In this document: one piece after another, positions 48,849 through 60,900 of the stretch
Position numbering within the stretch: position 1 is the stretch's first letter
Layout of the letters: every line of letters begins with the position of its first letter
Assembly (NCBI RefSeq): GCF_963678635.1
Contig: NC_087065.1
Span: forward strand, 57,624,754-57,688,753
Length of the DNA: 64,000 nucleotides
Reading direction: 5' to 3'
From: Symsagittifera roscoffensis
Lineage: Eukaryota; Xenacoelomorpha; Acoela; Convolutidae
The notes under the pieces: model-generated
Told to the model about the DNA's origin: nothing
What the model saw: the letters and a program-made list of their open reading frames with translations, nothing else
Databases searched by the model: none
Position numbers and translations under genes: made by a program

Positions 48849-49163
48849 TCAATAATTCTTTTTAAAGTTATATCTTTGTTGGCATGATAAGGGCAGTCCT
48901 ATCTTATAAGTCAATCTCTTCAAGTTTTGTGTCTCTTTATAGTCGGTCCTCATCGACAAAGCGTAACCAAGTTTCTTTCTACGCTGGATTGGAGCCGTGG
49001 TGTCCAGTGTGTTCAATGACACACTGACACACAGTCCGTTTCGAGTTACTGAGAAGCTCCGGCCTAAAATCACTGAATTTTGACAATTTGGTTTCGGTAC
49101 TAGACAAACCTGTTTGCTATCACTTAAGGAGTTCAAATTTTTTAGCCTAAAAATAGCTACCAC
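48849..49163 (-). pseudogene. Protease-RT linker, duplicate proximal to RT
   Basis: Beta-rich linker with FRLKNLNSLSDSKQVCLVP, VILGRSFSVTRNGLCVSVSLNTLD and KKLGYALSMRTDY, matching element 1 residues of about 1300-1370. It lies in the first unit of the 749 bp duplication. Confidence 0.85.
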
Positions 49164-49272
49164 AGCTTGGCCCGGCTGTAGTTTTACCTTTCTATCTAAA
49201 AAGATTGGTACCTTGTTTTCATCTGTTACCTTTATTTTAACTGGTTTCTTAACATACTTCCGGCCCCGATTT

Positions 49273-49569
49273 TTAATCCTTATAAGTCATTCGTCTTGCG
49301 CCTTCCCTATTGAGAACGGCGGCGCCTTCCTCTAGTTCAATTTTGTGTTCAACGAAGTTACAACAACCGATATCCGCCTTATGTTTTGAAAATACATCCG
49401 CGTTCCGATTTAAAACCGCCCGCAATGATTCCAAATCTCCCTCGCCTATTTTCCCCTTTAAGTGTTCTATCTCCGGCAAAACCGGTTTGTCAGATTCTAG
49501 TTCATATGACGAGGGGCGTTCCGGAAAACTCGAGCAATTCGACAAGCCGCCGTCCGTTTCGGATTTCAT
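49273..49569 (-). pseudogene. RT N-terminal segment, duplicate
   Basis: Duplicate of 48,535-48,820 (SETDGGLSNC to VLNREGARRM), then cut by the junction of the duplication. It leads nowhere in frame. Confidence 0.85.
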
Positions 49570-49597
49570 TGAAAACAGTTTATGAATAGATGTAAAT

Positions 49598-50750
49598 TCA
49601 ATAATTCTTTTTAAAGTTATATCTTTGTTGGCATGATAAGGGCAGTCCTATCTTATACGTCAATCTCTTCAAGTTTTGTGTCTCTTCATAGTCGGTCCTC
49701 ATCGACAAAGCGTAACCAAGTTTCTTTCTACACTGGATTGGAGCCGTGGTGTCCAGTGTGTTCAATGACACACTGACACACAGTCCGTTTCGAGTTACTG
49801 AGAAGCTCCGGCCTAAAATCACTGAATTTTGACAATTTGGTTTCGGTACTAGACAAACCTGTTTGCTATCACTTAACGAGTTCAAATTTTTCAGCCTAAA
49901 AATAGCTACCACAGCTTGGCCCGGCTGTAGTTTTACCTTTCTATCTAAAAAGATTGGTACCTTGTTTTCATCTGTTACCTTTATTTTAACTGGTTTCTTA
50001 ACATACTTCCGGCCCCGATTTTTAATCCTTATAAGCCCGTTGTTCCATTCAATCATCACGTCGAAATTCCCAACAAAATCTCTGCCCAAGATGAACTGTT
50101 CGAGTCGTCCAAATTCTCTACCACCAGGAAGCTCATCCAAAGATCCCGTCCTCCCATGTGGAGGACCGTTATTGGTGTTTGTCCGGCTACGTAAATGGCT
50201 CCTCGATTGGCTGCCGCTAGTCGGAGACTCGTAGGAGTTAGGTCTTTCCTCGTGAAGCCCACTCTTTCCCAATTTTTATTGGCATCACGCTTACTACCGC
50301 TCCTGTGTCCAGAAGCTCTGTGACTCCGGTTTTCTTCCCGTTGGTGTCGAGCAGATGTGCAGTCACATCTGCTTCGTATCCATTGTGAACCGCATCTTGC
50401 TCCATCATGGCGTCATTGCCTATCCTACGGACTTAAGTTCTTCTTCACCCAAATAGACTTGCCCCATTTTCTCACTGTCTGTCGTCACGTAGGTACCAGT
50501 GTAGATACTGATCCTGTCTACGTTCAGCTTCTCTTGATACGGTCCATAGACTTCCACGTAGCGCCCATTGAGTTTCTTCGTTCGAGGGCCACCCGTTGTC
50601 AACAACGATCGTACAACCCTCGACTCAGTGGGTGGCTCCACCTGCCTCAGACAATCTGCATATGTGTCTAAATGCATCATAGTGAACTCTGAGGGTTCAC
50701 TTAGGTTCCTGATCACCTGATGTCCCGCAACCGATGTTATTGACTGTATT
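49598..50750 (-). pseudogene. Pre-protease, protease and linker, reverse copy
   Basis: 50,716-50,420 has MIRNLSEPSEFTMMHLDTYAD and EVYGPYQEKLNVDRISIY. The protease follows in the 50,345-50,270 stretch in a broken frame; 50,262-50,056 has SLRLAAANRGAIYVAGQTPITVLHMGGRD; 50,272-49,598 continues with FILGRDFVGNFDVMI and the linker. The element 1 similarity starts at VAGHQVIRNL, element 1 position about 6,170. Confidence 0.85.
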
Positions 50751-53700
50751 CTGCTTCATTGTGGCACCATTCCACAGGAGTGACTTGAACCATTTGGACG
50801 AAGTTGAATTCTACGGTGGCTTGGTAATTAAAATTGACGCCAGATGCTTCTTCTGTAGCGAAGAAGATCACTTCTGGATGGATTGTCCTTGTTCTGGGAG
50901 TCCGTGAAAAGTCAGAACCATTTGAAATATAAGTTTGCGCTGGCAGTGGTGTAGAACACGAGGAATAGACATGCGGAAAATGACTTGAAGAACTGTGAAG
51001 TGACCAAAGACGAACTAGCAACGAATTCCGTGAAATCCGTCACTGAAGAGACAGAGAGCAGAGAGACAAGTCCTAAGAGGACGCCAAATATGAATTTTGA
51101 AAAGGCTGCAGCTGATGCTGTCAACAAAATAAAGCACAATTTAGCGACCAAATAGATAGAGTAGTGGTTGAGACAAGAGATTGAAAAGCAACAGAAATAT
51201 CAAGATTCATCATGGGATGGCGGTGAGCCTGAAATGTGCGATGCTCTCAAGGTCAAGAGCAATTACACCACTCTAAAGATGGAGACCGGAAAACTTTTCG
51301 GGATCAATAAAAAAGGGCAAGGATAATATCAAAAATCACCGTCACTGGTCACGAAGTGATGAGGAATCTATGCGAACCAAGTGACTAAAGACGTATACGC
51401 TGACTGTTTACGCTCTAACAGTCGCCAAACCCCATCGAAAGCCATTGAAACCTTACTGGCAAAAGGTGGTAGGAGATCGATAAGGGCTGATTGTAGATAT
51501 ACCGAGGCTTATGGACCGCGCCAGTTCACGCTGAACATAGATGGAATCAACATATACACTAAGACGATGTTTACCTGTGATGATGATCTGTCCGGCCAAA
51601 ATTTCTTAGGGCGAAAAAAACTCAAGGTCAGATCAATTGAATTTGATCATGACATAGGAGCGTAACCTCCAGTCTTCTTGAGTAGAAGGATGAGGCTTAA
51701 GGGAAATGTAGGCACGAGAATAAGGAAATCTAATGAACTCAATGATAATAAACAGAAATGTGTGATACTAAACTTAAACAGCCAAAGTGCTGCTATTTTA
51801 GGAAGATCCTTCTCGATCACCAAGGGTGGCCGCTGCGTCAGTGTTTTGTTGAACACTCGTGATATACCGATCACAATCCTTAGTTGGAGCAAACTGAGAT
51901 ATACCCAGCCAGTGAAAACTAGATATGATATAAGAGAGAAACATTTTGAAACATGCATTTTTTCGACTTTCTTAATCATAAGAACAAAGTTTGTATCTTG
52001 AATCGACTAAAGCAAATAAATATCTAGTCAAAATTATTCATTCACTTATGTCTGAAACAAACAATGAACTCCCGAGCTGCTCGAGTTGTCCAGAAAAACC
52101 TACACCCTGAGAAATTGGATATGGATAAACCGGTACCACCAGAGGTAGAGCTTTTAAAAGGAAAAGTATCGGACAATTAGCTCAAAGCCATTAAGGACGT
52201 ACTGGATAGCAATCAAGGGGTGTTGAAACTTACTTGAACACGAAATAGAAGAAGAGAAATCCGCAGTACCACACAGGGAGGGTGAGCCGCATGACGCCCC
52301 ACAAATCGGATGCATGCAGAAAAGAAATAGAAATAATAGTAGATTACGACATGATAGAACCATTCAAATCACCGTGTGCGTGAGAAGTAGTGATGGATAA
52401 AAAGAAAAGGAAGCAATCGAGATTCTGTTGTGTTTTTCGATATCTGAACACCGTCACGGTAAAGATGCCCACCCCATCCCGAGAATAGATGAGAGTGTTT
52501 CAAAACTAGGGTATTCAAAAAATTTAGAAAAACCCTTTAGACTGTTATCGTGCAACCCTTATAGAAGGGGCAAACGTAGAGCCCAAAACCAATAGTAGAG
52601 TCTTGAGCAAGATAGTATGCGTGAAACTAGAGGACGATACCCACCGCCCAGGGGAAATTAAAAGGAGAGATAATGGCTCCAAAATAATATGTGAAGACAA
52701 GATATAGACTCGTTAGCGCACAGAAAACAACAAAATGACCAGTAATCTCTCCAAGTGAATCGTAACAGGAGAAAGAGAAAAAGGAGACCTACAGGAGCAC
52801 AGCTACAAAATCCCGAGTCAATTTTTCAGGAGTGGAAGGATTTACTCTACCGCACGGCGGACGGTGTACTGGCCTGCAAAAGGAGAGACGGAGAGAAGAT
52901 GCTGCACAAGCACAACGTTATCATACTGCCTCAATTGTATCAGACGGAGGTACTGTTTAGATCAATTGGGGCATCAGGGTATAGACAGGTGCAAGAAAGA
53001 ATACTTCATCAAATTGACTGACCAGGTATGTCAAAACTTGCGAGAGGGGGCTAAACGCATGCTTGTCATGCCCACAGGTACGAGATCCCAAAAAAAAAGA
53101 AATTCTCACTGAAATTGGCGAAAAAAGATCAAAAATTAACGAAGTTGTGCAGTTATACCACCGAAAGATCTGTTTGACTGACACGGGATACAATCAAATC
53201 CTAGCAATTAAAGATCATTTCATAAAAATGGCGGATTCAGTTCCAAGTCAGACAGCATCAGAAGAAACTTGCGATCACTTGAACCCGCATTGGATCTCTA
53301 GATTTGGTTTTACCATGATTTCAGACAACGTGAAAGGCTTCGCGGGGAACTGACAAAAGAGCTGATGGGGAGACCGCGCACCGCTCAAGCCCACTCGACG
53401 ACCGACCGACCATCACGGTACGATGGATTGATAGAAAGGCCGAACCGGACCCTTGTAAACATGCCGAGGGTATACTGTTCAATATACATGAATGATTGGG
53501 ACAAATACTTATAATATTTGGTAGGCGTGTACAATGGCACGCAACACTCGACAATAGGGATCAGTACTTTCATGATGCTCACAGGCAGAGAGAAAGCGAT
53601 ACGATTGACGTTCTTTTATCCAGAATTTGAATGACAGAAGACGTCGTCCCAGGCTTTCGTGAGAGAAGCCATCCAGAGACAACAAGAGTTGAAACACTTA

Positions 53701-54610
53701 TGCCGACGCAATATAGCTTAGGCACAGATGCGATAGCGCAAAAAGAACGATGCGAAGATACTTCAAGCGAAGCCACACACGAAATTTCACTCCACCAAAG
53801 GGAATCAAGAAGTTACTACAGAGACGGAGAGGGACCTTGATGATCCTTTTATTTCACCAACAGGGCAGGTTCTATTGCTTGATTACAGGACGAGACCCGC
53901 ATTGAGACCACTTGAGACCACACGTCCGTCAGCGGAGGATTTTATTGTTCCACAAAACATGAGAGGCCAGAAGTTCTTGATACTGGAACCGGCGTGAAAG
54001 GTGAACGTGAATTGAACCAGGAAGAAAACTTTTGGTAAAGTCTCGAGCTTGACCGAAAACGAGAAAAATTGAGTTGTACTTTGATAAGGTTCCTCTGCTG
54101 AGGATGATTGAATGAGCCTGAATAGGACAAAATTTTAAAACCGGTACATCCTGACAGACCCATGACGATCGATACAAGAAGGAGGGGAAATGAAAAGACT
54201 AGCATGGCTTATATCAGGTATGGGTACGACTTCTTGAAGACAATATAAAGCCAGATGAATTCGGAGCAGAACTTGTCGGCATAGATGACCCAGTACCAGA
54301 TCAAGAACCACAGCGTGCCGGAGCAAAAGATGGATCTGGAACAGTTCGAAACAGATAGAAAGGATCCACCTGAAGTGGATGCGCAACATACCCTCTTGTG
54401 AGCAAAAGGGTCAAACGAATCAACAATTTGACTCATTTACAGTTAAACCCAATCGGGATAGGGGCTCTTACTTTGGCTGGCTAGCAACCGAAAGACGCCT
54501 GGAGATACCCTTGAGTAATCTAGAATCGGCGCCATCGACGGAGACGTCGATGAACGTTTTTGGGCGGGGAGTGAGTGTAGGACTTACCAACACCAAAATT
54601 TAATGATAAA
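50745..54610 (+). pseudogene. Element-2-like gag-pol relic A
   Basis: A heavily mutated copy, nearer to element 2 than to element 1: Gag second knuckle (CFFCSEEDHFWMDC near 50,849), DVYADCLRSN and TEAYGPRQFTLNIDG at 51,381-51,665, the protease-RT linker at 51,678-52,001, RT N-terminus near 52,050-52,500, integrase HHCC surroundings at 52,755-53,100, integrase core at 53,063-53,353 (VVQLYHRKICLTDTGYNQ), and the Pol extension at 54,379-54,603. Compared with relic B it lacks about 410 bases at 51,650 (protease) and about 1.8 kb at 52,515 (RT palm to RNase H). Many stops; no function expected. Confidence 0.85.
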
Positions 54611-54768
54611 AAACTTAAGGAAATCAGGAAAACCAGTAAAAACTGAGCCTTCCACGTGATCTTTGTAAAAATATCTGCTCTCATTAGTTAGTCAAACGTT
54701 TGCCCTAATGAACAAATCTCTAAAAACACGTGCAAAACTGTAATATTTTTGTTCTCATCACCAATGCT
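54611..54768. other. Unassigned junction sequence
   Basis: About 150 bases between the end of relic A (at the start of its macro-like region) and the reverse second-block fragment. Nothing recognised. Confidence 0.3.
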
Positions 54769-55556
54769 TCACCTGATCGGACCATTATATGTGATCTCCA
54801 TTCCTGTTCGCGCGACAGGGTTTATCCAGGCTTGTCCACCAATGCTGTTTAAGTCGATCCCGTCAGATGCTCTCAACTCATGCTCTAAATCTATCATTAT
54901 TAGTCGTCCAGCCTTGCGATCTCCCGTTCTTGCTTCTCGTTGTATTCCTCGAACAGTTCTGTCCATTTGTCTCAATTTTCTTGTGTTCTCGCCAGCGTTT
55001 TTTTACTCGGTCCAATTTGTCTCTTGTATCTGCCAGGTTTTCCATCGTCTCATTCTTCTGTACTTGTTTTTCTATTAACGCTCTCTTCGGTGGCACGGCA
55101 GCTTTTAGTTGTGAGCTAGACGAAGCATCCTCGCTACACATTTCCTGAGGAATAGCTTCAAGTCTTCTCCTCAAGCCGGGCCTAGGCCTGGTTGGGAGAA
55201 TTATCAACCCAGGCTGGTATGTTCTCGCAGGACGCAATCCAGCTCGTGCGCCAGGTCAATTTCAGAGAACGTTTCATTTCTCCATCTGACCTCAAGTGAC
55301 CATCAGCCAGACACTGGGGGCAGTCTCTACGGTTGTCATGCCCCAGGATGTTTTTCTGGGCAACCGTCAACATAATTACCTCTGAATCATCCTGTGCGAA
55401 AAATCTTTCCACTAGCCGCCGATAGAACTCGTCTATGGCTGGCCTTGAGTAAGCATCGGCCAAATCCCTTGACTCGTCAGTATTATCCATTTTGGTTACG
55501 ATGCGATAATTTGATTTGATAACTTCGTCGGCCTCTGGGCCTTGATATCTTCGCAA
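54769..55556 (-). pseudogene. Second coding block fragment, reverse (N-module, coiled coil, SGNH end)
   Basis: 55,556-55,182 carries the N-module (DLADAYSRPAIDEFYRRL, ILGHDNRRD). 55,237-54,878 has RTYQPGLIILPTRPRPGLRR and PPKRALIEKQVQKNETM. 54,975-54,769 has LIMIDLEHELRASDGI and QAWINPVA, i.e. the end of the SGNH domain, with the catalytic His of DGIH replaced (DGID). The middle of the SGNH domain is deleted. A distinct, more diverged lineage than the 40-46 kb copy. Confidence 0.8.
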
Positions 55557-56010
55557 AGATTGAAGTTTGAAGGTAACTTCAGTTAATCAGGACCTAGAAA
55601 CAAGATCATGACTCTCACATCTGATCAATACTGTTTCAGTTTCACAATAAAATTTCAGACAACCAAAACAAAAGACTTGTTCTCATGATTTATTAAAATT
55701 TACTTCAAACTAAAAGCTTGAAGAATGATCTAAGAGCGGACATTCCACGCTTTGGACTTTTTTCTTGAAATAAATGATTGAGCATTCGTAGTCACTCAAA
55801 ATCATGAAAAAATCATTTGTTTTGGCTGTTTCAAATATAACCTTTATTTGTGAAACTGAGGCAACACTGATCAAATGTGATAGTCATGATCTTGTTTCTA
55901 GATCCTGATTGATCAAATAAAACTTCAAATTTCAATCTTTGCATTGAAGATTTCGAATCAAACTATCGAATAAAAACCAGGAAAAATATTCCTGACGAGT
56001 CAATGGATTT
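55490..56010. repeat. Imperfect inverted repeat around the second-block start
   Basis: 55,490-55,700 read in reverse complement matches 55,795-56,010, including TTTCTAG(A/G)TCCTGATT and a GTGAAACTGA stretch in both arms; about 100 bases at the centre are unpaired. The arms are the pol/second-block spacer of two element fragments placed head to head. Confidence 0.85.
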
Positions 56011-56345
56011 GGCCGGGGGTACTCAGGGCCACTCACAGACGAGCTCTATTGTCGGCTACTGGAAAGAAACTACGCCCAAGATGATTCCAAGGTAATCATT
56101 TTGTCGGTTGCTCTGACAAAAATCCTGGGACAAGACAACCGTGGGGACCGCCTCCAAAAATATTGTTGATGGCAGCTCTGGGCGAGTAAGGAAAGTTGGA
56201 ACGTTCAAGCCTGCGTGTCAGGAAACGGAGGAATGAAACGTGCTCTGAAAGTGACCTGGCGCACGAGCCTAAATTTTGTACTGCGAGAACGTTCCAAATT
56301 GGAGAGATGCTTCTACCAAATAGGCCTAGGCTGCCTCTTCTAGCT
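55985..56345 (+). pseudogene. Second coding block fragment, forward arm
   Basis: DNA similarity to the N-module start (ATGATTCCAAGGTAATCATT, then CAAGACAACCGTGGGGACCG) is followed in frame 56,196-56,345 by SLRVRKRRNETCSESDLAHEP and RTFQIGEMLLPNRPRL. The LLMAA segment is legible at about 56,163. It stops abruptly near 56,345. Confidence 0.75.
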
Positions 56346-56490
56346 CTGCAAAATGCTTGTGATGTTCATCACGGCGTCCCTTACTCATCTTATTTTCTGC
56401 GTACTTTCATTTGTAAATGCTCTGGTAACCTTGCAAGAGCCAAAATATCTAATTATCTTGCATCAATGTCCCAATTTGGCTACAAAAAGC
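56346..56490. other. Unassigned junction sequence
   Basis: About 145 bases with no recognised similarity, between the forward second-block fragment and the reverse pol fragment. Confidence 0.3.
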
Positions 56491-57960
56491 CTATGGGGAA
56501 CGAGGGAACGATTTCGAGTGTTCTATCAGGTCGTATTTAAGCAACATTTTTATTTCCGCTCGGCAACCTTCCGATTTTTGAGGCGTCATTTGTCTTGCGC
56601 CTCCCCTGTAGGGAACGGCGCCTTCCTCTAGTTCGATTTCGTGTTCAACGAAGTTACAACAACCGATATCCGCCTTATGTTTTGAAAATACATCCGCGTT
56701 CCGATTTAAACCCGCCCGCAATGATTCAAAATTTCCCTCGCCTATTTTCCCCTTTAAGTGTTCTAACTCCGGCAAAACCGGTTCGTCAGATTCTAGTTCA
56801 TATGACGAGGGGCGTTCCGGAAAATTCGAGGAGCTCGACAAGCCACAGTCCGTTTCGGATTTCATTGAAAACTGTTTATGAACAGAATTAATTTGATTAA
56901 TTTTTTTAAAATTATATCTTTGTCCTATCTCATACTTCAAATCTCTTCAAGTTTTGTGTCTCTTCATAGTCGGTCTTCATCGGCAAAAGTTAACCAAATT
57001 TCTTACCACGCTGGATTGGAACTGTGGTGTCCAGTGTGTTCAATAACACACTGACACACAGTCCGTTTCGAGTTACCGAGAAGCTCTGGCCTAAAATCTT
57101 TGAACTTTGACAGTTTGGGTTCGGTACTCGACAAAACTGTTTGCTATCACTTAACGAGTTCCAATTTCTCATCCTAAAAACAGCTACCACAGCTTGGCCC
57201 GACTGTAGTTCAACTTTTCTATCTAGAGAAATTGGATTCTCATGCGTTATTATCCTTTTAATTGGTCGCTTAACATACTTCCGGTTCAGGTTTCTGATCC
57301 CTATTAAGCCGTTATTCAAGTCAATCATAACGTTAAAATTCCTGACAAAAACTCTGCCCAAGATGAACTGGTCGGAGTCGTCCAAATTCTCTACCACCAG
57401 GAAGCTCATCCAAAGATCCAAAGAAGCTAATCCAAAGATCCCATGTGGAGGACCGTTGTTGGTGTTCTTCCGGCTACGTAAACCGCTCCTCGATTGGCTG
57501 GCGCTAGTCGAAGACTCCTAGGAATTAGGTCTTCCCTCGTGAAGCCCACTCTTTCCCATTTTTTATTGGCATCACGCTTACTACCGCTCCTGTGTCCAGA
57601 AGCTCTGTGACTCCGATTTTCTTCCAATGTGAACTGCGTCTTGCTCCATCATGGCGTCATGGCCTATCCTACGGGCTTTAAGTTCTTCTTCACCCAAATC
57701 GATTTGCCCTATTTTCTCACTGTCTGTGGTCACGTAGGTCCTAGTGTAGATACTGATCCCGTCTACGTTCAGGATCACTTGATACGGTCCATAGACTTCC
57801 ACGTAGCGCCCATGGAGTTTCTCCGTTCGAGGGCCACCCGTTGTCAACAACGATCGAACAGCCCTCGACTCAGTGCGTGGCTCTACCTGCCTCAGATAAT
57901 CTGCATATGCGTCTCAATGCATCTTAGTGAACTCTGAGGGTTCACTTAGGTTCTGATCAC
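56491..57960 (-). pseudogene. Element 1 protease-to-RT fragment, reverse
   Basis: Covers the same part of element 1 as 48,450-50,750 but without the 749 bp duplication: pre-protease (MLTTGGPRTEKLHGRYVEVYGPY) at 57,850-57,581, protease end with ANRGAVYVAGRTPTTVL at 57,627-57,427, FILGRVFVRNFNVMI and linker at 57,421-56,990, and RT N-terminus at 56,940-56,491. The protease active-site stretch is lost in a small deletion near 57,620. Its outer end abuts relic B at the same point as 50,745 abuts relic A. Confidence 0.88.
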
Positions 57961-60900
57961 CTGAAGTCCCGCAACCACAAATTTTTTGACTGTATTCTGC
58001 TTCATTGTGGCACCATTACACAGGAGTGACATGAACCATTTGGACGAAGTTGAATTCTACGGTGGCTTGGTAATTGAATTTGACACCAGATGCTTCTTCT
58101 GCAGCGAAGAAGACCACTTCTGGATGGATTGTCATTGTTCTTGGAGTCTGTGAAAAATCAGAATCATTTGAAAGATAAGTTGGCGCTGGCAGTGATGTAG
58201 AACACGAGGAATAGGTAGGCGGAAAATGACTTGAAGAACTATGACGTGACCAAAGACGAACTAGCAACGAATTCCGTTAAATCCGTCGCTGAAGAGACAG
58301 AGAGCAGAGAGACAAGTTCTAAGAGGACGCCAAATATGAATTTTGAAAAGGCTGCAGCTGATGCTGTCAACAAATTGAAGCAGGATTTAGCGACCAAATA
58401 GATAGAGTAGTGGTTGATACAAGACATTGAAAAGCAACAGAAAGATCAAGAGTCATCATGGGATGGCGATGAGCCTGAAGTGTGCGATGCTCTAAAGGTC
58501 AAGAGCAATTACACCACTCTAAAGATGGAGACCGGAAAGGCATTCGGGATCACGAAAAAAGGGGCAAAGATAATACCAAAAATCACGAAGTGATGAGGAA
58601 TCTATGCGAGCCAAGTGACTGAAGACGTATACGCTGAATTTTTACGCTCTAATAGTCCCCAAACCCAATCGAAAGTCATTAAAACCTTACTGACAAAAGG
58701 TTGTGGGAGATCGATAAGGGCTGATTGCAGATATACCGAGGCTTATGGACCGCATGAGTTCACGCTGAACATAGATGGAATCAACATATACAGGAAGACG
58801 ATGTTTAACTGTGATGATGATCTGGCGACCAAAATTTCTTAGGGCGAGAGGAACTCAAGGTCAGATCAATTGGTCATTCTGTCATGCTTGAGGAGGATGG
58901 CATGCACTTTGGCACGGAAGCGAACGTATCAGCGCACCTACTTAACATAGACGGCATGAAGAAATTTTGAATGGGTTTACTAGATACGGGGGCTGCATAA
59001 ACTGTGATCCCGATCAAGACCAGGTTCCAAATTGCATTCAAAAAGAATGACCTAATAGATTCCAGAGTACGCAAACAAAGATGCGATAAGAGTGCTTGGC
59101 AAGGACACCGATCATTGCAAAACAGAAACCTGTGGGTAAGCTACTTAGTGGTGAAAAACTTGGACGAATCAGACCAGTTCATTTTGGGCTACTATCACAA
59201 CATTTGAGGTAACGATCAATAAAAACAACACAATTTTCAGAATTCGCAACCTGGAAAGGAAGTACGTAACAAAACCGGTGAAATTGATCATAACATAGGA
59301 GCGTAACCTCCAGTCTTCTTGAGTAGAAGGATGAGGCTTAAGAGAAATTAAGCCCTAATTGTAGGCACGAGAATGAGGAAATCTAATGAACTCAAAGATA
59401 ATAAACAGAAATGTGTGATACTAAACTTAAACAGCCAAAGTGCTGCTATTTTAGGAAGATCCTTCTCGTTCACCAAGGGTGGCCGCTGCGTCAGTGTTTT
59501 TGTTGAACGCTCGTGATATACCGATCACAATCCTTAGTTGGAGCAAACTGAGATATACCCAATCAGTGAAAACTAGATATGATATAAAAGAGAAACATTT
59601 TGAAACATGAATTTTTTCTACTTTCCTAATCATAAGAACAAATTTTGTATCTTGAATTGACTAAAGCAAATAAATATCTAGTCAGAATTAATTATTCACT
59701 TATGTTTGAAACGAACAATGAACTGTCGAGCTGCTCGAACTGTCAAGAAAAACCCACACCCGAGAATATGGATATGGATAAACCGGTACCACCAGAGGTA
59801 GAGCTTTTAAAAGGAAAAGTATCGGACAAATAGCTCAAAGCCATTAAGGACGTACTGGATAGCAATCAAGGGGTGTTGAAACTTACTTGAACACAAAATA
59901 GAATAAGAGAACTCCGCAGTACCACACAGGGAGGGTGAGCCGCATGAAGCCCCACAAATCGGATGCATGCAGAAAAGAAATAGAAATAATAGCAGATTAC
60001 GACATGATAGAACCATCCAAATCACCGTGTGCGTGAGAAGTAGTGATGGATAAAAAGAAAAGGAAGCAATCGAGATTCTGGGGTGACTTTCGATATCTGA
60101 ACCCCGTCACAGTAAAGATGCCCAACCCCATCCCGAGAATAGATGAGAGTGTTTCAAAACTAGGGGATGCAAAAAATTTTTTTACTCTTGATCCAGGTTC
60201 AGAATTTTGGCAGGTACCTCTGAGGAAACAAGATAGGGAGAACAGGGACTTTGACTGCGAACTGGGATTGTTTCAATTTAAAAAATGCATATTGAAATTT
60301 TCAATGCGGCAGCGACATGTCAGAGGCTAATGTCTCAAGAACTAACAAAAGGTACAAAGTAGTATGGGATTTTGATCATGTACTACGTGGACGATGTGGT
60401 GGTTGCAACGTCAACCCTCGAAGATCTCATCGAGCGCCTGGACGAATTGTTTGCTCGCATGAAAATTAGGTTTAAATTGCAAGCCGTCGAAAATTGAACC
60501 TTAAAAGACTCGTTAAAATATTCTAGGATAATGGTAGACAAACATGGTTTTGGGCCAGATCCTGGCGCAATCGAGGCTGTCATAGCGTGGAAATGATCAA
60601 TAACCGAGCAACATTTGATGAGTTTTCTTAGATTTCCGTACTATTACAAGGCATTCCTCAACGGCTACGCTGACAAAGTATACACGAAGCATTAACTCAT
60701 GAGACACAAAGGCAGGAGGCTTACATGTAATGATTCTGCAGAAGAGTCCTTCTAAAGAAAAAAGCGAGAGTTGTGTAAACATCCGGTGTTGGGGATGCAA
60801 GCGAAAAACCTTATGTACATTCTGAACACAGACGCATAGGTAACTTCAGGGATACAACAGTAAGAACAAGTCTAGAATGGCAAAATTGTCTCAAGACCAA

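Larger units (their letters stand above)
48537..50034 (-). repeat. Tandem duplication of 749 bp within the reverse copy
   Basis: 48,537-49,285 and 49,286-50,034 match with about nine differences. Both hold the same protease-RT linker and RT N-terminal segment, so the reading order is scrambled (linker, RT start, linker, RT start). The duplication begins at GTCATTCGTCTTGCG and is not shared by the related fragment at 56,491-57,960. Confidence 0.93.
40711..50745 (-). mobile_element. Second copy of element 1 in reverse, degraded and internally deleted
   Basis: From high to low coordinates it runs through pre-protease, protease, RT, RNase H, integrase, macro-like end, spacer, second-block N-module, coiled coil, SGNH, second alpha/beta domain and the first ~770 residues of the giant region, i.e. 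element 1 positions of about 6,170 to 23,818. Major deletions remove RNase H/integrase and integrase/macro linkers. Scattered stops and shifts make it inactive. It has no tandem duplication of the integrase region, unlike element 1. Confidence 0.92.
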
